Shown: positions 15,698 through 23,451 of the stretch, piece after piece
Layout: every line of letters starts with the position of its first letter
How positions within the stretch are numbered: the first letter of the stretch is position 1
NCBI GenBank assembly: GCA_964229355.1
Contig: CAXRDE010000006.1
Location: 1 to 37,320 of the forward strand
DNA from: CAXRDE01 sp964229355
GTDB taxonomy: Bacteria > Cyanobacteriota > Sericytochromatia > UBA7694
Length of the DNA stretch: 37,320 nucleotides
Reading direction: 5' to 3'
The notes under the pieces: model-generated
Databases searched by the model: none
The model's input: the letters and a program-made list of their open reading frames with translations, nothing else
Told to the model about the DNA's origin: nothing
Translations under genes and position numbers: made by a program

Positions 15698-16767
15698 CGC
15701 AGCACCTCACCATCGCTCTGGGCAGGCAGGTGTACCATGATCTTCTCAGGGTTGGGATGCGTCTGATAACCCAATTGCGCATAAAAAGGCTGCATATCGC
15801 GGGTGGAGAGCAGACACCAACGCACCCGCTCCATCAGCGGATGCTGATGCACACATTGGATCAGCCACTTGCCCAGCCCCTGCCCCCGATAGGCGGGATC
15901 CACCACCACATCTGCCAAATAGGCAAAAGCATCCTGATCACTCACCAGACGGGCAAAGCCAATCAGTATGTGTTCGTGGTAAAGCCCAAAGGCAATGCTG
16001 TGGGCCAGACGACGCTGCAGGCGTTCCAGCGTCAATCCCGTATTCCAATAGGTCTCCTGCAACAGGGCCAGGGCACGCTCTGCATCTTCGGGCACCTCAG
16101 GGCGCAGACCACAGCGCACCCAGTGGGGGGGCGATTGCCAAAGCAAAGGCCGCCAGTCATCGCAGCGGGGGGTTAAAGACACCACCCCTGCCTGCCCCGG
16201 TGCCCAGAGCTGGGTATCTTGCGGGCCTTTTGCTCCACCGGAGCGCACTTTGGCACCGCTGCGTTCTAAGGCAATGGCCACCACCAGGGTCGCGTCAATA
16301 TGCGAGTCAGGGGCCAGGGCGTAATCCACACCGCCCTGGCGACCGGGGTGATAACGGCGAATCATATCATCCATGATGCGGGCTTTGCGGGTGGGGTCTG
16401 TCACAGCCTCGCCGCGGCCAAAGGCCACCACAGAGCGGTAGTTCATGGAATGGTGCATGGCATCGCGTGAATACACCAACCCCTGGGTCTCGGTTACAGT
16501 CAGGCACACGCGCTGGCCTTTAGCGAGCGCCTGCAGGGTATGACTGTGGGTACTACCGTGTAAATAAAGCCAGTGCGGATCCGCCGGGTCATAATGGTAG
16601 CCCATGGGTAGCACATAGGGCTGATCGCCCTCGGCATAGCCCACATGCACCACATAGCCCGACGCCAAAATATCAGGGACGGCATCGGGTTGTGAGCGTT
16701 CGGGGTGGCGCTGAATCGCGACCCGTAATGCGGGTTCGACGGGTGTCGTTAAAGCAGGATTTGTCAT
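15694..16767 (-). CDS. Flavin-binding (PNPOx-like) and GNAT fusion protein
   Basis: This 357-residue protein joins two domains. Residues 1-200 form a pyridoxamine-phosphate-oxidase-like split-barrel flavin/nucleotide-binding domain of the type adjacent to resistance genes (ASGYVVHVGYAEGDQPYVLPMGYHYD, LYLHGSTHSHTLQAL, SVVAFGRGEAV). Residues about 215-350 form a GNAT acetyltransferase with the acetyl-CoA loop YRGQGLGKWL. I place the start at the ATG at 16767 because AAAGGTGA lies just upstream; a GTG nine bases earlier falls inside that ribosome site. It is divergent from a MocR regulator, a pairing known for vitamin B6-related regulation, and it leads the operon with PhzF. Confidence 0.9.
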   Translation of the reverse strand: MTNPALTTPVEPALRVAIQRHPERSQPDAVPDILASGYVVHVGYAEGDQPYVLPMGYHYDPADPHWLYLHGSTHSHTLQALAKGQRVCLTVTETQGLVYSRDAMHHSMNYRSVVAFGRGEAVTDPTRKARIMDDMIRRYHPGRQGGVDYALAPDSHIDATLVVAIALERSGAKVRSGGAKGPQDTQLWAPGQAGVVSLTPRCDDWRPLLWQSPPHWVRCGLRPEVPEDAERALALLQETYWNTGLTLERLQRRLAHSIAFGLYHEHILIGFARLVSDQDAFAYLADVVVDPAYRGQGLGKWLIQCVHQHPLMERVRWCLLSTRDMQPFYAQLGYQTHPNPEKIMVHLPAQSDGEVLR

Positions 16768-16827
16768 GAAATTCACCTTTCATCAAAGCATGTGTGTTAG
16801 CATATGGGCAAATCGATTTCAATAACA

Positions 16828-16860
16828 GATACAGTTTCTTGAAAAAAAACCAGTACAGTT
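16828..16860. promoter_or_regulatory. MocR-type direct-repeat operator
   Basis: Two direct repeats, GATACAGTT (16828-16836) and AGTACAGTT (16852-16860), lie 24 bp apart centre to centre in the divergent region between the flavin/GNAT gene and the MocR gene. MocR/PdxR regulators are known to bind direct repeats in this setting. The A-tract between them may help bending. Confidence 0.6.
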
Positions 16861-16889
16861 AATCAATGGGGGCAAAGGTGAGATCAAAA

Positions 16890-18302
16890 ATGGGCAACGG
16901 CTTTCTTTATCAGCAAATCAGCGAAGATATTCACGCTCAGATTGCCGCAGGCACCCTCAAACCCGGCGACAAATTGCCCTCACTGCGCGGGCTAAGTCGC
17001 CAACGGGGCATCAGTTTGACCACCGTAAGTCAGGCCTATGCGCAATTAGAGGCCCAGGGATATATTCAAGTACGCCCCCAATCGGGCTATTATGTGGCGG
17101 CACGACCCACCACACTGGCCACGCCTGAAATGGCGACCCTCAAGGCAAGCCCCGCTCTGGTGGGGCACGACGCCCTGATCGAGCAGGTGACAAGCGCCCT
17201 GCGCCAGCCTGGTCTTGTGCCGCTGGGATCTACGATTCTCGATGCCAGCCTTTTGCCCAACAAAGCCTTGCAGCGCCTGATTCAGCAAAGCAGCCGCCAA
17301 CCCGAAGCTTACACCTACGCCCCTGCCGCAGGCCACGAAGCCCTGCGCCGTCAGATCGCCCAATACAGCTTAGACTCCCGCCGGCCCCTGCTCGCAGAGG
17401 ATGTGGCGATCACCAATGGCTGCATGGAAGCCCTCCATTTGAGCTTGCGGCTATTGGCCCAACCTGGCGATGTTATTGCCGTCGAAAGCCCGTGCTTTTA
17501 TGGGGTGTTACAAGCCATTCAAAGCCTGGGTCTGCGGACCCTGGAAATTCCCGCCTCGCCCCAAACCGGTCTAAATCTGGACGCTCTGCGTGAGGCGCTC
17601 AGTCAGTACCCTATTACCGCCGTGGTCACCGTTCCCAGCTTTCAGAACCCACTGGGCTGCTGCATGCCCCTGGAGCACAAACAGCAATTGCTGACCCTGG
17701 CGGCCCAGCACGATTTTCAGATCATTGAAGACGACATCTACGGTGAATTTTACTTTGGCAATCCGCCCCCCACCCTGTATTCTCTCGATACCCAGGATCG
17801 CGTGATGCTGTGCTCTAGTTTTTCAAAGACGGTGGCCCCTGGTTTTCGGGTGGGTTGGGCCTTACCGGGTCGTCAACGGGCCCGCTTTTTGCAACTCAAG
17901 CGCATGACCTCATTGAGTACCGCCACCCTGCCCCAACAGGTGCTGGCAGCGTATTTAGGCAGTGGCGCCTACGCGCGGTATTTGCGGCGCTTGCGCCAGC
18001 GGCTGGCCGAGACCCAACAACAGGCTCTGCCCCTGCTGGCAGAAGTCATGCCCTCCGGCACCCGCATTTCGCAACCCGAAGGTGGCTTTGTACTCTGGAT
18101 TGCCTTGCCGGCCTCCCTTACCGGTCTGGCCTTTTACGAGGCGGCTTTGGCCGAGGGGATAGGGGTGGCCCCAGGGGCCTTGTTTAGCACCAGTCCCGCC
18201 TATGACCATTGTGTGCGCCTGAGCTTAAACATGGCCTGGAGCCCCCGTTTAGAAGCAGCCTTGCACACCCTGGGTCGCATTGCACATCAGCAACTGACTT
18301 AG
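16890..18302 (+). CDS. MocR-family regulator (GntR HTH + aminotransferase domain)
   Basis: This 470-residue regulator has an N-terminal GntR winged helix-turn-helix (YQQISEDIHAQIAAGTLKPG, KLPSLRGLSRQRGISLTTV) and, from about residue 95, a fold-type I aminotransferase-like domain. The PLP lysine is in SSFSKTVAPGFRVGW (Lys313) and the conserved SFQNPLGCCMP loop is present. MocR proteins sense PLP or PLP adducts and activate or repress divergent genes. I chose the ATG at 16890 because AAAGGTGAG stands 7 bases before it; the in-frame ATG at 16866 lacks this. The likely targets are the divergent flavin/GNAT and PhzF genes plus itself. Its stop overlaps the convergent DUF6194 gene by 4 bp. Confidence 0.95.
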   Translation: MGNGFLYQQISEDIHAQIAAGTLKPGDKLPSLRGLSRQRGISLTTVSQAYAQLEAQGYIQVRPQSGYYVAARPTTLATPEMATLKASPALVGHDALIEQVTSALRQPGLVPLGSTILDASLLPNKALQRLIQQSSRQPEAYTYAPAAGHEALRRQIAQYSLDSRRPLLAEDVAITNGCMEALHLSLRLLAQPGDVIAVESPCFYGVLQAIQSLGLRTLEIPASPQTGLNLDALREALSQYPITAVVTVPSFQNPLGCCMPLEHKQQLLTLAAQHDFQIIEDDIYGEFYFGNPPPTLYSLDTQDRVMLCSSFSKTVAPGFRVGWALPGRQRARFLQLKRMTSLSTATLPQQVLAAYLGSGAYARYLRRLRQRLAETQQQALPLLAEVMPSGTRISQPEGGFVLWIALPASLTGLAFYEAALAEGIGVAPGALFSTSPAYDHCVRLSLNMAWSPRLEAALHTLGRIAHQQLT

Positions 18303-18727
18303 ACGGCAGCCGCATGGGCCTCTTTTAATAACGTCTGCAGCAACGGCCATTGCGTACGCAGAGGATTGAGAATACACCCCCAAAACATCATGCCATAATG
18401 CGGATGGGGCAAAAAGGTATGCAACTGTGTATAGTCAAACCCTGAAATGGTGGTTTCTCCGGGGGCGAGCTTCACAGGCGCGCCAATCAAACTGAGAAAA
18501 CGTTCACGCGACAAGGCCACATTGAGTCGGTAAACCTCGACACGATGATTCAATTGCGAGACCTTGTCATAAGCGTCATTGCACACCACTGTCGCCAGCG
18601 GAAATTGACTTTGTGCGTTGCGCATAAAAAATTGATTCTCACCATCGGGAATGATATGCAACGGCGTTTGCTGCTGCATATAATCAAGAATTTCACGGGG
18701 CGATATAATGGGATCTTCAGTAGGCAT
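18299..18727 (-). CDS. DUF6194-like protein
   Basis: This 142-residue protein resembles the DUF6194 family, with the family's ending in which FLPHPHYGMMFWGCILNP is followed by a helix (LLKEAHAAA). No reaction is known for the family. The ATG at 18727 is preceded by AGGAGA at a good distance, which rules out the open frame extending nine codons further. It is divergent from a PadR regulator, and one of two matching palindromes lies just upstream of its ribosome site, so PadR probably represses it. Confidence 0.75.
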   Translation of the reverse strand: MPTEDPIISPREILDYMQQQTPLHIIPDGENQFFMRNAQSQFPLATVVCNDAYDKVSQLNHRVEVYRLNVALSRERFLSLIGAPVKLAPGETTISGFDYTQLHTFLPHPHYGMMFWGCILNPLRTQWPLLQTLLKEAHAAAV

Positions 18728-18746
18728 CAGAGGTCTCCTTTTAAAG

Positions 18747-18764
18747 CTATTCAAATTTGAATAG
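18747..18764. promoter_or_regulatory. Palindromic operator 1 (PadR/DUF6194)
   Basis: This perfect 18-bp palindrome (CTATTCAAA and its complement) lies directly upstream of the DUF6194 ribosome site. A near copy lies 44 bp away at 18791-18808, about four helical turns. The position between the PadR gene and its divergent neighbour makes it a likely PadR binding site. Confidence 0.7.
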
Positions 18765-18790
18765 TTTTAGTGTAAATCAGGCATGCTAAA

Positions 18791-18808
18791 CTAGTCAAGT
18801 TTGAATAG
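18791..18808. promoter_or_regulatory. Palindromic operator 2 (PadR/DUF6194)
   Basis: CTAGTCAAGTTTGAATAG differs from operator 1 at two positions and ends just before the PadR ribosome site GAGGTG. It also contains a candidate minus-strand -35 (TTGACT) for the DUF6194 gene, with TACACT as -10 18 bases on, so binding would block that promoter and the PadR gene's own translation-start region. Confidence 0.65.
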
Positions 18809-18819
18809 TGAGGTGGTTT

Positions 18820-19347
18820 ATGGCGACAGTTCGTTTATTGGTGTTGGGGGTTTTAAACTTAAAGCAAGAAGCCCATGGTTATGCCATCGTCCAGGTGCTG
18901 CGCGATTGGAATGTGGAAGCCTGGGCTGACATTAAAATTGGCTCCATTTATCATGCCCTCAAGCAATTACAGCACGAAGAAAAACTCAGCTGTCTGGGTA
19001 CCACAACAAGCCAGGCCGGCCCCTCAAAAACCCGCTACCGTCTCACGCCTGCAGGTGAAGCCCATTTCTTTGAGCTACTCAAACAAGCCCTCACCAGCAT
19101 TAAATTAGAAGACTTTAGTGCCGGGCTCCCCTTTTTGCAAACGTTACCGACCCACACCCTGCAAGATTTACTCGCTCAACAGCACCACACCTTGCAAAAT
19201 TTTCAAGTGGCTTTACAACGCCTAACGCCACCCGCTGAATATGCCGATCAACCGCCCCACACTGCGACCATTATTAGCCTTTGGCAATCCCAACTGACAG
19301 CCATGCGCAGCTGGAACGAAGGATTCAGACAGACTTTAACGAAATAA
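18820..19347 (+). CDS. PadR family transcriptional regulator
   Basis: This 175-residue protein has the PadR winged helix: VLGVLNLKQEAHGYAIVQVL, the IKIGSIYHALKQL recognition helix region, and the wing around SKTRYRLTPAG, followed by a C-terminal helical domain (about 90-175) for dimerisation. PadR proteins are repressors that release DNA on binding aromatic or other small ligands. I chose the ATG at 18820, which stands 4 bases after GAGGTG; the GTG at 18808 lies within that site. Two matching palindromes upstream suggest autoregulation and control of the divergent DUF6194 gene. Its end overlaps the convergent phosphoribosyltransferase gene by 23 bp. Confidence 0.93.
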   Translation: MATVRLLVLGVLNLKQEAHGYAIVQVLRDWNVEAWADIKIGSIYHALKQLQHEEKLSCLGTTTSQAGPSKTRYRLTPAGEAHFFELLKQALTSIKLEDFSAGLPFLQTLPTHTLQDLLAQQHHTLQNFQVALQRLTPPAEYADQPPHTATIISLWQSQLTAMRSWNEGFRQTLTK

Positions 19348-19840
19348 AACCATAATCGGAGTCCAGCTGGCGTGTTTTCGGATTTTCATCCACATGTAAA
19401 GACACCAAATGAAGGACACGGGCCCCCTGCGATTCCACAAGCTTTATGGCAGCCTCCATTTGGGCTCCCGTTTCTACCCACTCATCGACCAAGATCACTT
19501 GCATCCCCGGCTGAAGCACACCCTTGCGTATTTCCAGGGCTTTGCACTGCTTTGTATAATCCACAAAGGTTTGTGTTAAACAGGGCCCTGGCAGTTTACC
19601 CCCTTTTCTTAAGGGTACAAATCCACACTGCAGGGCATGACTGATCGACGTACCGAGTATAAAGCCCAGGGCATCTATGCCCATAACAAAGTCAATGTCT
19701 AAACCCAACAAAGGCTGGCATAAGTCTTCAAGGATCGCGTTGTAGACTTGAGGGTTCGCAAACAAAGGCGTCACATCATATCGTCCCTCTGTTTCAGTAT
19801 CTATCCAATCCAATACATTCCACTTCATCGGCGCATCCAT
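19325..19840 (-). CDS. Adenine phosphoribosyltransferase-like protein
   Basis: This 171-residue protein is a type I phosphoribosyltransferase related to Apt. It shows FVMGIDALGFILGTSISHAL, the Apt-like flexible loop region FVPLRKGGKLPG (residues 74-85) and the PRPP loop VILVDEWVETGAQMEAA (115-131). In that loop the usual Asp-Asp pair reads Asp-Glu and the Thr-Gly is kept. It would join a purine base to PRPP, with adenine as the first guess. The N-terminus (WIDTETEGRYDVTPLF) differs somewhat from standard Apt, so substrate preference may differ. The start has a purine-rich GGAACAGGA just upstream. It is convergent with PadR and overlaps its 3' end. Confidence 0.85.
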   Translation of the reverse strand: MDAPMKWNVLDWIDTETEGRYDVTPLFANPQVYNAILEDLCQPLLGLDIDFVMGIDALGFILGTSISHALQCGFVPLRKGGKLPGPCLTQTFVDYTKQCKALEIRKGVLQPGMQVILVDEWVETGAQMEAAIKLVESQGARVLHLVSLHVDENPKTRQLDSDYGFISLKSV

Positions 19841-19858
19841 TCCTGTTCCATCGTTTCA

Positions 19859-19887
19859 AATAAACAGCTCTGTAAGTTTAGCGGCAA
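19859..19887 (-). promoter_or_regulatory. Candidate promoter of the phosphoribosyltransferase gene
   Basis: The minus strand shows TTGCCG (19882-19887) and TTTATT (19859-19864) 17 bases apart, ending 19 bases before the start codon. This is a weak but well-spaced match. Confidence 0.35.
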
Positions 19888-19945
19888 GAGCATAAGTTAC
19901 TCCATTCTATCGAAAAATTAGATAAAAACTATTAAAAATCATCTG

Positions 19946-19974
19946 TTGTTTAGATACATCAGGCACCCTATACT
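19946..19974 (+). promoter_or_regulatory. Promoter of the small lipoprotein gene
   Basis: TTGTTT (19946-19951) and TATACT (19969-19974) are separated by 17 bases. The -10 is one base from consensus. The AAGGA ribosome site at 19995-19999 and the ATG at 20008 follow at sensible distances. Confidence 0.55.
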
Positions 19975-20007
19975 GAGGGTAACGAAATCAAGCCAAGGAA
20001 AAACACC

Positions 20008-20469
20008 ATGTACAAACTACTTTCAGCCACCCTTTTAATGATGATTCTCAGCAGCTGCAGAACCGCTCCCGTCAGCCAAATGTCCCTTCCCCCAATGGGC
20101 GTCTCGCCCCAGTTTTTAAGCGCCAGCGCCACTCAAGACGCCGTGAGACTCGTCGATGGCTTCACCACCGTGATCGACAAACAAAAAGTGATTCAAAAGC
20201 TCATGCACAGCGAAATCAGCCTGCAAGACGCTGACATTTACGACAAACAAAATGTTTTTCGCATTGAGTTTTCAAAAGGCCGCGCCAACAATGTGATCGG
20301 ATTTTTGAGAATGTACCTGAGACCCTCTGGCGTATCTGAAATCCAGATGGTGGGCAATTACTACAACAATCAGCCCGTCCTGCTCAGCGCGCAAGAAACC
20401 GCACAGATCTTAAAAAGCGCCACCAACTACCCTCAGGGCTCAGCATTGGATCAAATCTTCAAGTTCTAA
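20008..20469 (+). CDS. Small lipoprotein of unknown function
   Basis: This 153-residue protein has a lipoprotein signal: a charged start, a hydrophobic run and the lipobox LSSC with the acylated cysteine at residue 17. It should therefore be membrane-anchored outside the cytoplasm. The mature part (ATQDAVRLVDGFTTVIDKQKV ... LRMYLRPSGVSEIQMVGNYY) has an alternating strand pattern, but I recognise no family. It has its own promoter and ribosome site. The CAP/transglycosylase lipoprotein gene follows 82 bp downstream on the same strand and may be co-transcribed. Confidence 0.82.
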   Translation: MYKLLSATLLMMILSSCRTAPVSQMSLPPMGVSPQFLSASATQDAVRLVDGFTTVIDKQKVIQKLMHSEISLQDADIYDKQNVFRIEFSKGRANNVIGFLRMYLRPSGVSEIQMVGNYYNNQPVLLSAQETAQILKSATNYPQGSALDQIFKF

Positions 20470-20551
20470 GGGCGAGCAGCCGTGGGTGATGTGGGAACTC
20501 AAGCCTGCATTCAAGCGTCCTTAAAGATCAATTACACGAAAAATAGGGACC

Positions 20552-21709
20552 ATGATCAAATCTTTGACCCGCGGATGCTTACTTCTATTCAGCGCCACCC
20601 TACTCAGCGGCTGCGATGCCTTACCCGCCCTGGTACTCGGGGCCGAAAGCCTTTATTCACAAACCACAGAACCGCTTGTCCAGGCCCAAAGTGAAGCCTT
20701 ACGACAGGCGGTTCTTGACGTGAGCAACCAGGAGCGGGCCAGGGTCAATCTGCCCGCCCTGAGCTTAAGCTCTGTCTTAAGTCAGGCGGCACAAAGTCAT
20801 GCCGAAGACATGGCCCAAAACAACTTTTTTGATCATCAGGGTTCTGACCAACGCAGTGCCGCCGATCGCGTCAAAGGCCTGGGCTACCCCCACAGTTATC
20901 GCGGTGAGAATATTGCTTCTACGGCGTCCCAGACTGACAGTGCACACAGCGCCGTAAACCAGTGGATGGGCGCGCAAGCACAACGCGAGAATCTCTTGCA
21001 GGCCTACACCAACGAGGTGGGGGTGGGTCACGCCATCAGCAAAACCAGCGGTCGCCACTACTACGTGCTGGTGTTTGGCGAAAGCGCCATACCGGCCACG
21101 GCCTTGCCCACTTTGCCCACCTTACCCACCGAAGTCCTCTGGGCCGAAGACCCCAGCGTCAGCGCCATGGCGGAAACCATTCGCCGTTATCCGGGCAGTT
21201 GGGCAAAAGACCTGATCACCTCACTCGAAATCGCCCAGGCCGCAGAAAAAGCCGCCCGTCAGTTCGGTCTGGCACCTCGCCAATTGTTGGCCGTATGGGC
21301 CCACGAAAGTCAATTTGGCCACGCCCGCTCCGAAGGCAACGGCGCAGGCTTAGGCCAGCTCACCAGCCCCGCCATCAAAGAATTGCAACGCATTGGCAAA
21401 GGCGGGCGTGATGGCAATCGCGTGGGTGCCACCGCTGCCACTTACGCCATGATCCGCGATCCCGAAGCCCGTGTGGTCTTTGATCGCCTGGACTCCTTAG
21501 CCTCCATGCTCGATATTGAAGACAATGCCATTGGCTCAGCGGCCTACTTGCGCCTGATGGTCGACGTGCACAACGGCGATGCCGTCAACACCCTGCGCGC
21601 GTATAACGGATCTGGCGGAGCCATTGAGGCGGCTTACCCTGGACGCGTGGCAGAATCTCACCTGGCCCTTTTTGGCAGCCCCTTGCCCACGATGCTGGAA
21701 CGGCGTTAA
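20552..21709 (+). CDS. Lipoprotein fusing CAP/SCP and lytic transglycosylase domains
   Basis: This 385-residue lipoprotein (lipobox LLSGC, Cys21) carries two domains. Residues about 50-178 are a CAP/SCP (PF00188) domain: NQERARVNLPALSLSSVLSQ, SHAEDM (His83), FFDHQGSDQR (His95) and YRGENI (Glu119). After a proline/threonine linker (ATALPTLPTLPTEV), residues about 235-380 form an SLT-type lytic transglycosylase. Its catalytic glutamate is in AHESQFGHA (Glu252), with the GNGAGLGQLT motif next and a closing AYNGSGG. Lytic transglycosylases cut peptidoglycan glycan strands to anhydromuropeptides; bacterial CAP domains have unclear roles. An AGGGA ribosome site supports the start. Confidence 0.9.
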   Translation: MIKSLTRGCLLLFSATLLSGCDALPALVLGAESLYSQTTEPLVQAQSEALRQAVLDVSNQERARVNLPALSLSSVLSQAAQSHAEDMAQNNFFDHQGSDQRSAADRVKGLGYPHSYRGENIASTASQTDSAHSAVNQWMGAQAQRENLLQAYTNEVGVGHAISKTSGRHYYVLVFGESAIPATALPTLPTLPTEVLWAEDPSVSAMAETIRRYPGSWAKDLITSLEIAQAAEKAARQFGLAPRQLLAVWAHESQFGHARSEGNGAGLGQLTSPAIKELQRIGKGGRDGNRVGATAATYAMIRDPEARVVFDRLDSLASMLDIEDNAIGSAAYLRLMVDVHNGDAVNTLRAYNGSGGAIEAAYPGRVAESHLALFGSPLPTMLERR

Positions 21710-21761
21710 ACTGCTCGTTCGCGCAAGAATACGCCAACGACAATGGTTCATCAAATGAGGT

Positions 21762-22397
21762 TTAATCCCCCCTTCGCCGATAACACAGATGAGTAGCCTT
21801 TGAACCCGCTATCACTGTGTCAATAAAAAATTGGGAGTAGGGCTCCGTGAGATGCTCAAAAAGTCGGCGACCGCCCCCCAATAAAACAGGAGCCAGAGAA
21901 ATTTCCATCTCATCGATCGCCTCCAGATTAAGGTACTGCTGAATGACTTCTGCTCCCCCTGAAATTCTCACATCAAGCTCTCCAGCCGCCGCTTTAGCCT
22001 TTTGCAACGCTTCTTCGGGTCCTTCATTCACAAAATAAAAAGTGGTTCCGCCAGGACGAACCCAGGGCTCTCTTTTTTCGTGGGTGAGGACATAAACAGG
22101 GGTGGCAAAAGGTGCTTTTTCAGGCCAACTGACTTCTCCTTGATCAAACATACGCTTGCCCATAATATGGGCTCCCGCACGCTCAAAAGTATGACGAACC
22201 CAGTCATTCACAGGCCCCGTTTCTCCGCCCGGACCAAAATTAAGCTTATCGCGCATATATTGCTGTTCCAGGAGCCATGCCATCAGAGCCCCCCATTTTT
22301 CACCCCATTGCATGTGTTCAGGATCATGCATCACCATGCCTTCAGGTGCCATGTAACCATCAAGGCTCAGTGCAATATTCACAAATACCATGTGCAT
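21762..22397 (-). CDS. Dihydrofolate reductase / RibD C-terminal-like protein
   Basis: This 211-residue protein matches the RibD C-terminal/DHFR-like family, common in soil and environmental bacteria: VFVNIALSLDGYMAPEG at the N-terminus, HIMGKRMFDQGEVSWPEKAPFATPVYVLTH, and the NADPH-binding region VRISGGAEVIQQYLNLEAIDEMEISLAPVLLGGGRRLF. Members are presumed NADPH-dependent reductases of unknown substrate. I place the start at 22397, where AAGGAG lies 6 bases upstream, rather than nine codons earlier. It stands alone downstream of the VOC gene on the same strand. Confidence 0.9.
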   Translation of the reverse strand: MHMVFVNIALSLDGYMAPEGMVMHDPEHMQWGEKWGALMAWLLEQQYMRDKLNFGPGGETGPVNDWVRHTFERAGAHIMGKRMFDQGEVSWPEKAPFATPVYVLTHEKREPWVRPGGTTFYFVNEGPEEALQKAKAAAGELDVRISGGAEVIQQYLNLEAIDEMEISLAPVLLGGGRRLFEHLTEPYSQFFIDTVIAGSKATHLCYRRRGD

Positions 22398-22423
22398 CAA
22401 ATTCTCCTTTTTGCTCAGCGTCA

Positions 22424-22452
22424 TCTATATCTCTCGACGAATGCCACAACAA
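22424..22452 (-). promoter_or_regulatory. Candidate promoter of the DHFR-like gene
   Basis: The minus strand has TTGTTG (22447-22452) and TATAGA (22424-22429) separated by 17 bases, 26 bases before the start codon at 22397. Confidence 0.4.
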
Positions 22453-22481
22453 AAAATCGACAGGTTCTGCTCTCTTTTTAG

Positions 22482-22874
22482 TTAAAGCATTTGCGCCAAC
22501 TGGATATTGTTGCCACAGGTATCATCGAGTACCGCAATCTTGACAGGTCCCATGACTTTTGGCTCCATGCTGAATTCAACCCCCAGAGCCTTCAGGCGTT
22601 CATATTCCTGAGCCAGGTCTTCGACAGCAAAAGAAGTCAGGGGAATACCCGCCTCTTTTAAGGCTTTCTGGAATACCTGGGCAGGCTCAAAAGCCATGGG
22701 TTCCAGCAGCAGCTCGATGCCGTTTTGTTCGTGGGGCGAAACAACGGTCAGCCATTTGTGCTCGCCCATGGGCACCTCGGTTTTTTTAATAAAGCCCAGC
22801 TTCTCGGTGTAAAAGGCGAGGGCTTTGTCTTGATCGTCCACCATAACGCTGGTGACATGAATGCGAATACTCAT
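22482..22874 (-). CDS. VOC (glyoxalase-fold) family protein
   Basis: This 130-residue protein has the duplicated beta-alpha-beta-beta-beta fold of the vicinal oxygen chelate superfamily: IHVTSVMVDDQDKALAFYTEKLGF opening the first half and an ending ...KIAVLDDTCGNNIQLAQML for the second. Members bind a metal and act on small substrates, or sequester antibiotics. The ATG at 22874 follows AAAGGA; the open frame further upstream overlaps the AraC gene and is not supported. It lies 61 bp after the AraC-type regulator on the same strand, a frequent regulator-VOC pairing, so the two are probably co-transcribed. Confidence 0.9.
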   Translation of the reverse strand: MSIRIHVTSVMVDDQDKALAFYTEKLGFIKKTEVPMGEHKWLTVVSPHEQNGIELLLEPMAFEPAQVFQKALKEAGIPLTSFAVEDLAQEYERLKALGVEFSMEPKVMGPVKIAVLDDTCGNNIQLAQML

Positions 22875-22935
22875 GAAGGGTTTCCTTTGTGTTGTGATTG
22901 ATGCCTTTAGCCTAACAAAACACCCACCCGGCTGC

Positions 22936-23364
22936 TTATTCAGGATTGCGATGATTGAGCCGTTGGTAAGCCCTGGGCGACAAACCGGTGCCCTGTTTAA
23001 AAACCTTTGAAAAGGTGGGCAGACTGGTATACCCCACATCCAGGCAGACCCGCGTGACGGATAACCCCGACTGCAACAGGACTTTGGCCTTTTGAATGCG
23101 CAGATCGCGCAGATAATGACGCGGGGTCACCCCATAGACCTTTTGAAACATGCGAATAAAGTGGTAGCGGGACATACAGGCCACGTTTGCCATTTCAGCC
23201 AGCGCAATCGGCCGGTCCAGGCTGGCTTCAAGAAAGGCTTTGGACTGGCGAATCAGCACATAGTGATGCGCATGCAAGGGCATCTGGGCAGACAATCGGT
23301 CGAGTTCTTGTTCGTAAAAGGTTTTTTTGCGCATCGGCCGTTCCATCGGTTTTTCTGCTTTCAT
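22936..23364 (-). CDS. AraC-family regulator, DNA-binding domain only
   Basis: This 142-residue protein consists almost entirely of an AraC-type double helix-turn-helix: IALAEMANVACMSRYHFIRM and FQKVYGVTPRHYLRDLRIQ for the first half, then LSVTRVCLDVGYTSLPTFSK and the family ending GLSPRAYQR. There is no sensor domain, so it is regulated by amount or through a partner. Several in-frame starts are possible (23364 and the methionines at codons 7 and 11) and none has a clear ribosome site. It is divergent from the YqeY-like gene and precedes the VOC gene. Confidence 0.9.
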   Translation of the reverse strand: MKAEKPMERPMRKKTFYEQELDRLSAQMPLHAHHYVLIRQSKAFLEASLDRPIALAEMANVACMSRYHFIRMFQKVYGVTPRHYLRDLRIQKAKVLLQSGLSVTRVCLDVGYTSLPTFSKVFKQGTGLSPRAYQRLNHRNPE

Positions 23365-23409
23365 TGTACTGCAGTGTATCGTTCAGACTTCCCCTTTCGC
23401 TTTGGGATT

Positions 23410-23418
23410 TGTTATACT
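23410..23418 (+). promoter_or_regulatory. Extended -10 promoter of the YqeY-like gene
   Basis: TGTTATACT is an extended -10 (TG, one base, TATACT) 33 bases before the ATG at 23452. No good -35 is visible, which fits extended -10 promoters. Confidence 0.45.
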
Positions 23419-23451
23419 CGGGCCAGTTTTAGCCAGGCAGGAGACATCGCC

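Noticed and set aside
23092..23451. Long N-terminal extension of the YqeY-like protein
   Set aside because: It would run antisense through the AraC gene, and AGGAGA marks the start at 23452.
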